In this document: positions 1 to 6,475 of the stretch, piece after piece | Layout of the letters: each line of letters starts with the position of its first letter | Numbering within the stretch: the first letter of the stretch is position 1 | From: Acidimangrovimonas sp. | Lineage (GTDB): Bacteria; Pseudomonadota; Alphaproteobacteria; Rhodobacterales; Rhodobacteraceae | NCBI GenBank assembly: GCA_030147905.1 | Contig: JASBUM010000694.1 | Span: forward strand, 1 to 8,204 | Reading direction: 5' to 3' | DNA length: 8,204 bases | Made by a program: the position numbers and the translations under genes | Notes under the pieces: generated by a model | Database searches by the model: none | Seen by the model: only the letters and a program-made list of their open reading frames with translations | What the model was told of the DNA's origin: nothing

Positions 1-780
1 CCGGCCACGATCATGGGCGCCAACTTCGACGGAACCGAGCCCTGGAAGCTGGTGGATTACATCAAGTCGTTCAACTACCTGAACTATGACGGCGGCCAGT
101 TCTCCACCAGCCAGGGGCGCGGGGTGTTCATGGATCAGGCGTTGTCGATCCTGCCCGCCGATTACTGGCGCTGGTGGCTTCTGAGCCATGCCCCTGAAAA
201 TTCCGACAGCGAATTCACCTGGGAAAATTTCCAGACATCGGTGAACAAGGACCTCGCCGACGTGCTGGGCAATTTTGTCAGCCGGATTACCAAGTTCTGC
301 CGCTCGAAATTCGGCGAAACGGTGCCCGAGGGCGGCGCCCAGGGCCCGGCGGAAGAGGCGCTGATCGCCGATCTGACCACCCGCGTCCGCGCCTATGAGG
401 CCAACATGGACGCGATGGAGGTGCGCAAATCCACGACCGAGCTGCGCGCGATCTGGGTGGCCGGCAACGAATACCTGCAATCGGCCGCGCCCTGGTCGGC
501 CTTCAAGACCGACCCGGCGCAGGCCGCCGCGCAGGTGCGGCTGGGGCTGAACCTGATCCGCCTTTACGCGATCCTGTCGCGGCCCTTCATCCCCGACGCG
601 GCCGAGGCGATGATGCAGGCGATGGGCAGCGACGACTGGTCCTGGCCCGAGGACGTCGCCGCCGCGCTGTCCGCCCTGCCCCGGGGCCATGCCTTCACGG
701 TGCCGGATGTCATGTTCCGCAAGATCACCGACGAGGAACGCGAGGATTGGCAGACCCGTTTCGCCGGCACCCGCGGCTGA
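1..780 (+). CDS. metG: Methionyl-tRNA synthetase, C-terminal part (5' end outside window)
   Basis: The reading frame is open from base 1, so the gene starts left of the window; 259 residues and the stop are visible. The protein is the class I synthetase that charges tRNA-Met in the cytoplasm. Seen directly: the end of the catalytic domain, with the KMSKS-equivalent loop as GGQFSTSQ at visible residues 31-38, then RGVFMDQAL and [21 protein letters not shown], a stretch characteristic of MetRS. The helical anticodon-binding domain follows, with [14 protein letters not shown] at about residues 82-95 and the WVAGNEYLQ segment at about 153-161. The protein ends shortly after the helical bundle, so it lacks the C-terminal EMAPII-like tRNA-binding/dimerisation domain found in E. 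coli MetRS. This matches the shorter alphaproteobacterial form. Oddity: neither lysine of KMSKS is present. The family assignment is firm; the domain boundaries are approximate. Confidence 0.96.
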   Translation, partial: PATIMGANFDGTEPWKLVDYIKSFNYLNYDGGQFSTSQGRGVFMDQALSILPADYWRWWLLSHAPENSDSEFTWENFQTSVNKDLADVLGNFVSRITKFCRSKFGETVPEGGAQGPAEEALIADLTTRVRAYEANMDAMEVRKSTTELRAIWVAGNEYLQSAAPWSAFKTDPAQAAAQVRLGLNLIRLYAILSRPFIPDAAEAMMQAMGSDDWSWPEDVAAALSALPRGHAFTVPDVMFRKITDEEREDWQTRFAGTRG

Positions 781-782
781 GC

Positions 783-798
783 GGCGCGCGGCCGCGCC
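783..798 (+). terminator. Possible metG terminator hairpin
   Basis: A 6-bp perfect GC stem (GGCGCG / CGCGCC) with a CGGC loop begins three bases after the metG stop codon. No T-run follows, so it is not a classic intrinsic terminator. In a genome this GC-rich such stems also arise by chance. Confidence 0.25.
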
Positions 799-877
799 CT
801 GACACGCCGGATCGGCCCCGCGCGATCGCCCGGCCAAACTGGCGCGGCGAATTGCCCGGCGCGCATTCTGACGTCTA

Positions 878-963
878 TGGTGCCCGCGGCCGGAGTTGAA
901 CCGGCACGGCCCTGGGGCCTAGGGATTTTAAGTCCCCTGTGTCTACCATTTCACCACGCGGGC
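878..963 (-). tRNA. tRNA-Leu(UAA)
   Basis: Read on the minus strand, the gene folds as a complete class II tRNA. The acceptor stem GCCCGCG (957-963) pairs perfectly with CGCGGGC (882-888), followed by discriminator A (881) and an encoded CCA (878-880). The D-arm contains GTGAAATGGTAGACAC. The anticodon loop is CTTAAAA (926-932) with anticodon TAA at 928-930. There is a long variable arm, and the T-arm is GCCGG-TTCAACT-CCGGC. The long variable arm, the TAA anticodon and discriminator A73 together identify leucine. It decodes TTA and, by wobble, TTG codons. It lies convergent with metG and is transcribed in the same direction as the Lrp-type gene upstream of it. Confidence 0.97.
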
Positions 964-974
964 ACGACGGCACT

Positions 975-1002
975 ACAGTATCGGACCGGCGGGCGGGGGC
1001 AA
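975..1002 (-). promoter_or_regulatory. Possible promoter for tRNA-Leu
   Basis: On the minus strand, TTGCCC (997-1002) and TACTGT (975-980) are separated by 16 bases just upstream of the tRNA 5' end at 963. This would place the transcription start only a few bases before the mature tRNA. The match to the sigma-70 type consensus is partial, so this is tentative. Confidence 0.3.
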
Positions 1003-1017
1003 GGGCGTCCGACGCCC
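1003..1017 (-). terminator. Small hairpin between the Lrp-type gene and tRNA-Leu
   Basis: GGGCGT-CCG-ACGCCC is a perfect 6-bp stem with a 3-base loop, about 126 bases downstream of the Lrp-type regulator's stop codon (minus strand). It could end that transcript before the tRNA promoter. No T-run follows, so the role is a guess. Confidence 0.2.
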
Positions 1018-1143
1018 CGTGCACGATCGCAGGCCGTCATGACCGCGCCGGAATCGGCCGTGCTGTGCCGGGCGGATGAAGCGCCCCCCGCCGCCCGCCC
1101 GCGGACGGGCCGGCGAGGGCACGACAGGCGCGCCGGCACCCGT

Positions 1144-1608
1144 TCAGATGCCGTTTTCCTTGACCGCCTCCATGGCCACGAAGGTGGAACTGGAAGTGAC
1201 ATGCGGCAGCGCCGAGATCTTGTCGGCAAGGATGCGGCGGTATTGTTCGATATCGGCGGTGCGCACCTTCAACAGATAGTCGAATCCGCCGGCGATCATG
1301 TGGCACTGCTCGATCTCCGGCACCGCCAGCACCGCGCGGTTGAAGGCCTGCAGGGCCGCCTCGCGCGTGTCCGACAGGCGCACCTCGACGAAGACGACAT
1401 GGGCCAGCCCCATCCGGATGGGGTTCAGCAGCGCCCGGTAGCCGGCGATGACGCCCTGCGTCTCCAGCCGCCGAAGCCGCGCCTGGGTGGGTGATTTCGA
1501 CAAGCCGATGCGGCGGGCAAGCTCGGTCACGCTGATCCGCCCGTCGACCGCAAGGATGCGCAGGATCGCATGGTCGAAACGATCCAGGCCGGTCATGTCC
1601 GTTTGCAT
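1144..1608 (-). CDS. putR: Lrp/AsnC-family transcriptional regulator, probable PutR
   Basis: This 154-residue protein has the usual Lrp-family length and layout. An N-terminal helix-turn-helix spans about residues 8-60 (LDRFDHAILRILAVDGRIS, then ELARRIGLSKSPTQARLRRLE). A C-terminal ligand-sensing RAM domain follows at about 70-145, containing FVEVRLSD, AVPEIEQCHMIAGGFDYLL and LPHVTSSST. The ATG at 1608 is preceded by GAGAGG at 1615-1620 with a 6-base spacer, which supports this start. Lrp-type proteins assemble as dimers and octamers and respond to amino acids. In alphaproteobacteria such as Rhodobacter and Agrobacterium, a divergent Lrp-type gene next to putA is PutR, which activates putA when proline is present. 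The name here rests on family plus this divergent arrangement, not on a unique residue signature. Direct autoregulation from the shared intergenic region is likely by analogy. Confidence 0.88.
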   Translation of the reverse strand: MQTDMTGLDRFDHAILRILAVDGRISVTELARRIGLSKSPTQARLRRLETQGVIAGYRALLNPIRMGLAHVVFVEVRLSDTREAALQAFNRAVLAVPEIEQCHMIAGGFDYLLKVRTADIEQYRRILADKISALPHVTSSSTFVAMEAVKENGI

Positions 1609-1660
1609 TGCTAGCCTCTCGAAATTCGGGCCAAAGTCGCGCCTGGCACCGGCACTTCGG

Positions 1661-1690
1661 GATGATGGGCCGGGGTCATCGGCGTATCAT
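1661..1690. promoter_or_regulatory. putR-putA divergent regulatory region, candidate operator and -10
   Basis: The gap between the two divergent starts is 105 bases. It holds an inverted repeat GATGA-N10-TCATC (1661-1680). It also holds a TATCAT (1685-1690) that could be a plus-strand -10 box for putA; the ATCAT inside it forms a second inverted repeat with ATGAT at 1662-1666. No good -35 box stands 17 bases upstream of TATCAT, which would suit a promoter that needs an activator. Assignment to PutR binding is inference. Confidence 0.35.
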
Positions 1691-1713
1691 AGGCCGACAA
1701 GGAGAATCGCACC

Positions 1714-1905
1714 ATGAGCAATTCCGCCACTATCGGCCCCGAAAGCGCCCCCGACCCCCGTCCACGGCCGTCCGGACAGGTCCCGGACGGGACCGGAACC
1801 GGCCCGGAAGGACGCCGCGCACGGTCGCGCGCGCCGCTGGCGGCGCCGGCGCTGGCCCCCGAGGGCCCGCTTCTGGAGCGCATGATCGCGGAGGCCGCGC
1901 TCTAG
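1714..1905 (+). pseudogene. putA: 5' end of putA, closed by an in-frame TAG
   Basis: The ATG at 1714 has a near-ideal ribosome binding site, AAGGAGA at 1699-1705 with an 8-base spacer, so this is the expected putA start. Translation stops at TAG (1903-1905) after 63 codons. The same frame then continues unbroken to 5259. The codons after TAG (AEARARITAAATRLVGRIR) resemble the N-terminal helical arm of alphaproteobacterial PutA proteins. This indicates that TAG replaces a sense codon; a Ser, Gln or Glu codon would each be one base away. Residues 1-50 are rich in Pro, Arg and Gly and look like disordered leader sequence. There is no ribbon-helix-helix DNA-binding domain as in E. coli PutA. It could be a nonsense mutation, an assembly error, or a short leader peptide ahead of an internal restart. 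Confidence 0.7.
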
Positions 1906-1980
1906 GCCGAGGCGCGCGCGCGCATCACCGCCGCGGCGACCCGGCTGGTCGGCCGGATCCGCACCAGCGCGCGCCCCGGC

Positions 1981-4900
1981 ATGATGGAGGTCTTTCTCGC
2001 CGAATACGGCCTGTCGACCGATGAGGGGATCGCTCTGATGTGCCTGGCCGAGGCGCTTTTGCGCGTGCCCGACGCCGAGACGGTGGACGCACTGATCGAG
2101 GACAAGATCGCCCCCTCGGACTGGGGCCGCCACCTGGGGCGTTCCGCCTCGAGCCTGGTCAATGCCTCGACCTGGGCGCTGATGCTGACGGGCAAGGTGC
2201 TCGACGACAGCCCGCCCGGCGTCGCCGGTCACCTGCGTGCCGCCATGCGCCGGCTGGGCGAGCCGGTGATCCGCACCGCGGTGGGCCGCGCGATGAAGGA
2301 AATGGGGCGCCAGTTCGTCCTTGGCGAGACCATCGAGGCGGCGCTGGAGCGCGCGCGCAAGACCGAGGCGCAGGGCTTTACCCACAGCTACGACATGCTG
2401 GGCGAGGCCGCCCGCACCGCCGCCGACGCCGAACGCTACGCCCGCGCCTACAGCGACGCGATCGCGGCACTCGCCCGCGCCGCGCGCTCCGACGATATCC
2501 GCGAGAACCCGGGCATCTCGGTGAAGCTTTCCGCGCTTCATCCGCGCTACGAGGTTGCCAAGCGCGACCGGGTGATGGCCGAACTGGTGCCGCGGCTGCG
2601 CGCCCTCGCGCTCGAGGCGCGGCGGGCGGGGCTCGGCTTCAACGTCGATGCCGAGGAGGCCGAGCGGCTCGACCTGTCGCTTGCGGTAATCGGCGCGGTG
2701 CTGGCCGAGCCCGATCTTGCGGGCTGGGACGGCTTCGGCGTGGTTGTGCAGGCCTATGGCCGGCGCGCGGGCGCGGTCATCGACTGGCTCCATGCGCTGG
2801 CGGCCCGGCTTGACCGTCGGATCATGGTGCGGCTGGTCAAGGGGGCCTACTGGGACAGCGAGATCAAGCGCGCCCAGGTGCTCGGCCTCGAGGATTTTCC
2901 CGTCTTCACCCGCAAGGCCGCCACCGATGTCAGCTATATCGCGAATGCACGCAAACTGCTGGGGATGACCGACCGGATCTATCCGCAATTCGCCACGCAC
3001 AACGCGCATACGGTGGCCGCGATCCTCGAGATGGCGGGAAGCGAGACGCGCGGGTTCGAATTCCAGCGGCTGCATGGCATGGGCGAGGCGCTGCACCGGC
3101 TGGTACAGGCCGAACACGGCACCCGCTGCCGGATCTACGCCCCGGTCGGCGCGCATCGCGACCTTCTGGCCTATCTCGTGCGCAGGCTTCTGGAAAACGG
3201 CGCGAACAGCTCGTTCGTGCATCAGATCGTCAACAAGGCGGTGCCGCCAAAAACCGTGGCCGCCTGCCCGCTTGCCGCGGTCGAGGCCCTGCTGCCCGAG
3301 CCGTCGAACCGGGCCATCCGGCGCGGCCCGGCACTGTTCGGCGAGCGCGGCAATTCGCGCGGCTGGGATCTCGCCGATGCCGATCACCTCGCCCGGATCG
3401 AGATCGCCCGCACACCCCATCGCCCGGCATTGTTCCATGCAGCCCCCGTGATCGCCGGGCAGATCCCCGCCGGCCCCACGCGCGAGGCCCGCAATCCGGC
3501 CCGGCCGCAAGACCATGTGGGTCAGGTCACCGACGCGACCCCCGAGGATGTCGAGCACGCCTTGGCCGTCGCCCGCCCGTGGGCGGCGGATGCTGCCGAA
3601 CGGGCCGCGGTCCTTCGCAAGGCGGCCACACTCTACGAGGCGGAATACGGCGCCTTCTTCGCGCTGCTGGCACGGGAGGCGGGCAAGACCCTGCTCGATG
3701 CGGTCAGCGAATTGCGCGAAGCGGCTGACTTCCTGCGCTACTATGCCCAGGGCGCGGCCGGACTGGGCGCGCCGGCGCGCGGCATCTTCGCCTGCATCAG
3801 CCCGTGGAATTTCCCGCTGGCGATCTTCACCGGGCAGATCGCGGCGGCCCTGGCGGCGGGCAACGGCGTCATCGCCAAGCCGGCCGAACAAAGCCCGCTG
3901 ATCGCCGCAATGGCGGTGCGACTGCTGCATCAGGCCGGGGTGCCGGCCGCTGCGCTTCAGCTGCTGCCGGGTGACGGCGCGGTGGGCGGGCGCCTGACAT
4001 CCGATCCACGCATCGACGGCGTGGCCTTCACCGGCTCGACCGAGACCGCGCTGCGGATCCGTCACGCGATGGCGCGCAACCTCGATCCGGCGGCCCCCCT
4101 GATCGCCGAGACCGGCGGGATCAACGCGATGATCGTGGATTCGACCGCGCTGCCCGAACAGGCGGTCCGCGACATTCTGGCCAGCGCCTTCCAGTCGGCC
4201 GGGCAACGCTGTTCCGCGCTGCGCTGTCTTTATGTCCAGCAGGACGTGGCCCCGGTGATCGAGCGGATGCTGCTGGGCGCGATGGAGGAACTGGCCTGCG
4301 GCGACCCATGGGACCTGGCCACCGACATAGGCCCGGTGATCGATGCCGCGGCCCATGCCGAGATCGCCGATTACATCGCCAAGGCCCGTGTGCAGGGGCG
4401 CCTCCTGCGGCAATTGCCCACCCCGCCAGAGGGACATTTCATCGGTCCCGCGGTGATCCGCGTCGGCGGCATCGCCAATGTCCGGCGCGAGATCTTCGGT
4501 CCGGTCCTGCATCTGGCGACCTTCCCCGCCGGCGGCGTCGGCGCGGTGATCGATGCGATCAACGCCACCGGATACGGGCTGACCTTCGGGTTGCACAGCC
4601 GCATCGACGACCGCGTGCAGGAGGTGGTGGACCGCATCCGCGTCGGCAACACCTATGTCAACCGCAACCAGATCGGTGCCGTCGTCGGCAGCCAGCCCTT
4701 CGGCGGCGAGGGCCTGTCGGGGACCGGCCCCAAGGCGGGGGGACCGGCCTATCTGGGACGCTTCTGTCGCGGCGAGAAACCCGAGGGCGGGCGCTGGTCG
4801 GGGCCGGCCGATGCGGGGATGCTTGCCGCCACGCTCGCCGCGCGGCGCCCGAGCGCGGGCGCACGGCACGTCACCGACCTGCCCGGTCCCACGGGCGAGT

Positions 4901-5259
4901 CGAACCGCCTGTCGCTTTATCCGCGTGAGCCGGTCCTGTGTCTGGGCCCGGGGCCGCGCACGGCCGCGCGCCAGATCGCGGCGGTCGAGGCGCTGGGCGG
5001 CATCGGCGTCGCCGCCGAGGGACAGCTCTCTCCGGAGGCGCTGACTGCGCTCGAGGGCTTTTCCGCCGTGCTGTGGTGGGGATCGGGCGAGGAGGCGCGG
5101 CGCTATGCCCGCGCGCTCGATGCGCGCAAGGGGCCGATCGTGCCCCTGATCGTCGAGGCGCCCGATGCCGCGCGGGTGCTGGTGGAGCGCCATGTCTGCA
5201 TCGACACCACCGCGGCGGGCGGCAACGCACGCCTTCTGGCGGCGGTCGCCGACGGCTGA
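1981..5259 (+). CDS. putA: Bifunctional proline dehydrogenase / L-glutamate gamma-semialdehyde dehydrogenase PutA (open part after in-frame TAG)
   Basis: PutA oxidises proline to pyrroline-5-carboxylate with FAD, then to glutamate with NAD+, passing the intermediate internally. Numbering from 1714, counting TAG as codon 64, the full frame is 1181 codons; this open part starts at codon 90. The N-terminal helical part includes FLAEYGLSTDEG. The PRODH barrel has VKLSALHPRYE (270-280), LVKGAYWDSE (374-383) and the substrate-binding helix YLVRRLLENG with R490/R491. The P5C dehydrogenase domain has SPWNFP (696-701), catalytic E799 in AETGG, catalytic C833 in GQRCSAL and EIFGPV (926-931). A further C-terminal domain of roughly 170 residues follows, as in long type B PutA proteins. 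All catalytic motifs are intact. The 1981 ATG has no visible ribosome binding site, so whether this part is translated alone is uncertain. The upstream neighbour is the probable regulator PutR. Confidence 0.93.
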   Translation: MMEVFLAEYGLSTDEGIALMCLAEALLRVPDAETVDALIEDKIAPSDWGRHLGRSASSLVNASTWALMLTGKVLDDSPPGVAGHLRAAMRRLGEPVIRTAVGRAMKEMGRQFVLGETIEAALERARKTEAQGFTHSYDMLGEAARTAADAERYARAYSDAIAALARAARSDDIRENPGISVKLSALHPRYEVAKRDRVMAELVPRLRALALEARRAGLGFNVDAEEAERLDLSLAVIGAVLAEPDLAGWDGFGVVVQAYGRRAGAVIDWLHALAARLDRRIMVRLVKGAYWDSEIKRAQVLGLEDFPVFTRKAATDVSYIANARKLLGMTDRIYPQFATHNAHTVAAILEMAGSETRGFEFQRLHGMGEALHRLVQAEHGTRCRIYAPVGAHRDLLAYLVRRLLENGANSSFVHQIVNKAVPPKTVAACPLAAVEALLPEPSNRAIRRGPALFGERGNSRGWDLADADHLARIEIARTPHRPALFHAAPVIAGQIPAGPTREARNPARPQDHVGQVTDATPEDVEHALAVARPWAADAAERAAVLRKAATLYEAEYGAFFALLAREAGKTLLDAVSELREAADFLRYYAQGAAGLGAPARGIFACISPWNFPLAIFTGQIAAALAAGNGVIAKPAEQSPLIAAMAVRLLHQAGVPAAALQLLPGDGAVGGRLTSDPRIDGVAFTGSTETALRIRHAMARNLDPAAPLIAETGGINAMIVDSTALPEQAVRDILASAFQSAGQRCSALRCLYVQQDVAPVIERMLLGAMEELACGDPWDLATDIGPVIDAAAHAEIADYIAKARVQGRLLRQLPTPPEGHFIGPAVIRVGGIANVRREIFGPVLHLATFPAGGVGAVIDAINATGYGLTFGLHSRIDDRVQEVVDRIRVGNTYVNRNQIGAVVGSQPFGGEGLSGTGPKAGGPAYLGRFCRGEKPEGGRWSGPADAGMLAATLAARRPSAGARHVTDLPGPTGESNRLSLYPREPVLCLGPGPRTAARQIAAVEALGGIGVAAEGQLSPEALTALEGFSAVLWWGSGEEARRYARALDARKGPIVPLIVEAPDAARVLVERHVCIDTTAAGGNARLLAAVADG

Positions 5260-5267
5260 TCCCGGCA

Positions 5268-5292
5268 GGGCCGCAGGCGGTCTGTGCGGCCC
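5268..5292 (+). terminator. Candidate putA terminator hairpin
   Basis: A perfect 8-bp stem, GGGCCGCA (5268-5275) with TGCGGCCC (5285-5292), encloses a 9-base loop nine bases after the putA stop codon. Only GTTGT follows rather than a full T-run. Its position and stem strength make it the best terminator candidate in the window. Confidence 0.45.
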
Positions 5293-5629
5293 GTTGTCCC
5301 ACTGATCGCCCCGGGCCGCGCGCGCTGCACGGTGACATGCCGCACAGGGGCGGGATACGGCGGGGCACGGGCCGAAGGCCCGCAAGCGATGGGCGCGCGC
5401 GCAGCATTTGGCCGGCCTGCCACGTCCACGCGCGTGATCCCGGACCCCATCCCGGCCCCGCCAAGGCGCGCGCGCCGCATGCCGCAGCGGCCGAGTGCCA
5501 GTTCCATGGCTGGCGCGATCACGCGCCCCGTGACCCCCGCTGCACGGGCGGCCATGGCGCCGCCAAGGCCCACGGCATCGTGCCCCGGTGCCACTTGACC
5601 GCGCGCGGCCGCTGGTGAAGCCTGCCGGG
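5293..5629. other. Intergenic stretch without a convincing gene
   Basis: This stretch of about 340 GC-rich bases lies between the putA hairpin and the rhomboid gene. It has open frames on both strands, the longest on the minus strand from 5594 and running into putA. None has a recognisable domain, a good ribosome binding site and an end outside a neighbouring gene. The minus-strand frame between about 5594 and 5440 has GC-rich third positions, so a decayed gene end cannot be excluded. I see no clear rhomboid promoter, tRNA or repeat here. Confidence 0.5.
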
Positions 5630-6367
5630 ATGTTCCCGTTCCGCGATCACGATCCCTCGGGGCGCCGACCCCATGTCACGATCGCCCTGATCGCGGTCAA
5701 TCTCGCGGTTTTCGCGTTGACATGGCCGGCCATCTACGGGCCCGGCCGAATGGCGTGGCTCGATGCCCATTGGGCGGCGATCCCCGCGCATCTGGCGATG
5801 GGCCGGGACTGGGCGACGATATTGTCGGCGATGTTTCTCCACGCGGGGGCCATGCATATCCTGGGCAACATGCTGTTTCTGTGGGTCTTCGGCGACCTGA
5901 TCGAAGACGCCCTGGGCCATCTTGGCTTCGCCGCCTTCTACCTTGGCGCCGGGATCGCCGCGACGCTGACCCAGACCCTTGCCGATCCGGCGTCGCAGCT
6001 GCCGTTGATCGGCGCCTCGGGCGCGGTGGCGGGGGTTATGGGGGGCTATCTTGTGCTGTTTCCGCGCGCCCGGATCGATGTCCTTCTGGTCATCGTGATC
6101 TTCGTGCGCGTCATCACCTTGCCGGCCTGGTCGATTCTGGGCCTCTGGATCGCCATCCAGGCCGGAGCCGGCGCCTTCAGCGCCCCGGTGACGGGCGGCG
6201 TGGCCTACATGGCCCATGTCGGCGGCTTCTCGGCCGGTATCGCGATGGCCCTGCGCGCCTGGCTCCGCGGCGGCGGCCTGGCGCGGTGGCGCTGCCCCCC
6301 CGCGGCGCCCGGACCCCGCCGGCCCGAGCCGCGGCCCGACGCCTTGGGCCACCGCAAGCCGATGTGA
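5630..6367 (+). CDS. Rhomboid-family intramembrane serine protease
   Basis: This 245-residue polytopic inner-membrane protein belongs to the family that cleaves transmembrane segments of other proteins. Seen directly: a first membrane segment at about residues 16-32, the HxxxN motif as H76-I-L-G-N80, the serine-protease motif GASGAVAG with nucleophile S130, and the partner histidine H196 in AHVGGFSAG. The Ser-His dyad is complete, so it should be an active protease rather than a pseudoprotease. The tail after about residue 205 is rich in Pro, Arg and Gly and probably cytoplasmic. ATG 5630 was chosen because MFPFRDHDPS is the typical start of alphaproteobacterial rhomboids. A GTG at 5588 would add 14 unremarkable residues. 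The ribosome binding site is weak (GAAG at 5617-5620). The substrate is unknown, and the neighbours do not suggest one. Confidence 0.9.
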   Translation: MFPFRDHDPSGRRPHVTIALIAVNLAVFALTWPAIYGPGRMAWLDAHWAAIPAHLAMGRDWATILSAMFLHAGAMHILGNMLFLWVFGDLIEDALGHLGFAAFYLGAGIAATLTQTLADPASQLPLIGASGAVAGVMGGYLVLFPRARIDVLLVIVIFVRVITLPAWSILGLWIAIQAGAGAFSAPVTGGVAYMAHVGGFSAGIAMALRAWLRGGGLARWRCPPAAPGPRRPEPRPDALGHRKPM

Positions 6368-6379
6368 CGCGACGTATCC

Positions 6380-6408
6380 TTGACGTGCACGTCAACCGGG
6401 CTTGCAAT
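6380..6408 (+). promoter_or_regulatory. Promoter with perfect 16-bp palindromic operator ahead of the MerR-type gene
   Basis: TTGACGTGCACGTCAA at 6380-6395 is a perfect palindrome. Its first half contains a -35 box TTGACG (6380-6385). A -10-like TGCAAT lies at 6403-6408 after a 17-base spacer. The operator thus covers the -35 box and most of the spacer, the usual place for a MerR-family dimer. The downstream gene encodes such a protein, so autoregulation of the regulator-dehydrogenase operon is likely. The promoter boxes and palindrome are seen; the binding partner is inferred. Confidence 0.6.
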
Positions 6409-6475
6409 CGGGTCCGCCGCTGGACATCTGTGATCCACACGAGCGGGAAAGAACGCCGTCATGGAGGAAGGGCTG

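Noticed and set aside
783..864. Several short GC palindromes between metG and the tRNA as a possible attachment site
   Set aside because: There is no integrase gene, no duplicated tRNA end and no mobile-element genes in the window. Such palindromes are common by chance at this GC content.
877..1494. A 205-codon plus-strand open frame running from the tRNA into the Lrp-type gene
   Set aside because: It passes through a tRNA gene and lies antisense to a clear regulator; no protein family is recognisable.
1903..1905. Idea that the TAG is decoded as pyrrolysine or by a suppressor tRNA
   Set aside because: Pyrrolysine use is not expected in this lineage or in PutA. The only tRNA in the window has anticodon UAA, which reads leucine codons and does not decode TAG.
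2040..2813. Alternate-frame plus-strand open frames inside putA, up to 257 codons
   Set aside because: They are high-GC frame shadows with Arg/Pro/Ala-rich composition and no domain, overlapping an unambiguous gene.
1687..5385. A 1232-codon minus-strand open frame covering all of putA, longer than the sense frame
   Set aside because: It is codon-aligned with putA and open only because TTA, CTA and TCA codons are absent from the sense gene. Its translation is Arg/Gly/His-rich with no domain, while the sense strand has clear PutA motifs.
5519..6352. A 277-codon minus-strand open frame opposite the rhomboid gene
   Set aside because: It is codon-aligned antisense with low-complexity Arg/Gly/His/Gln sequence. 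The sense strand carries the rhomboid catalytic dyad.
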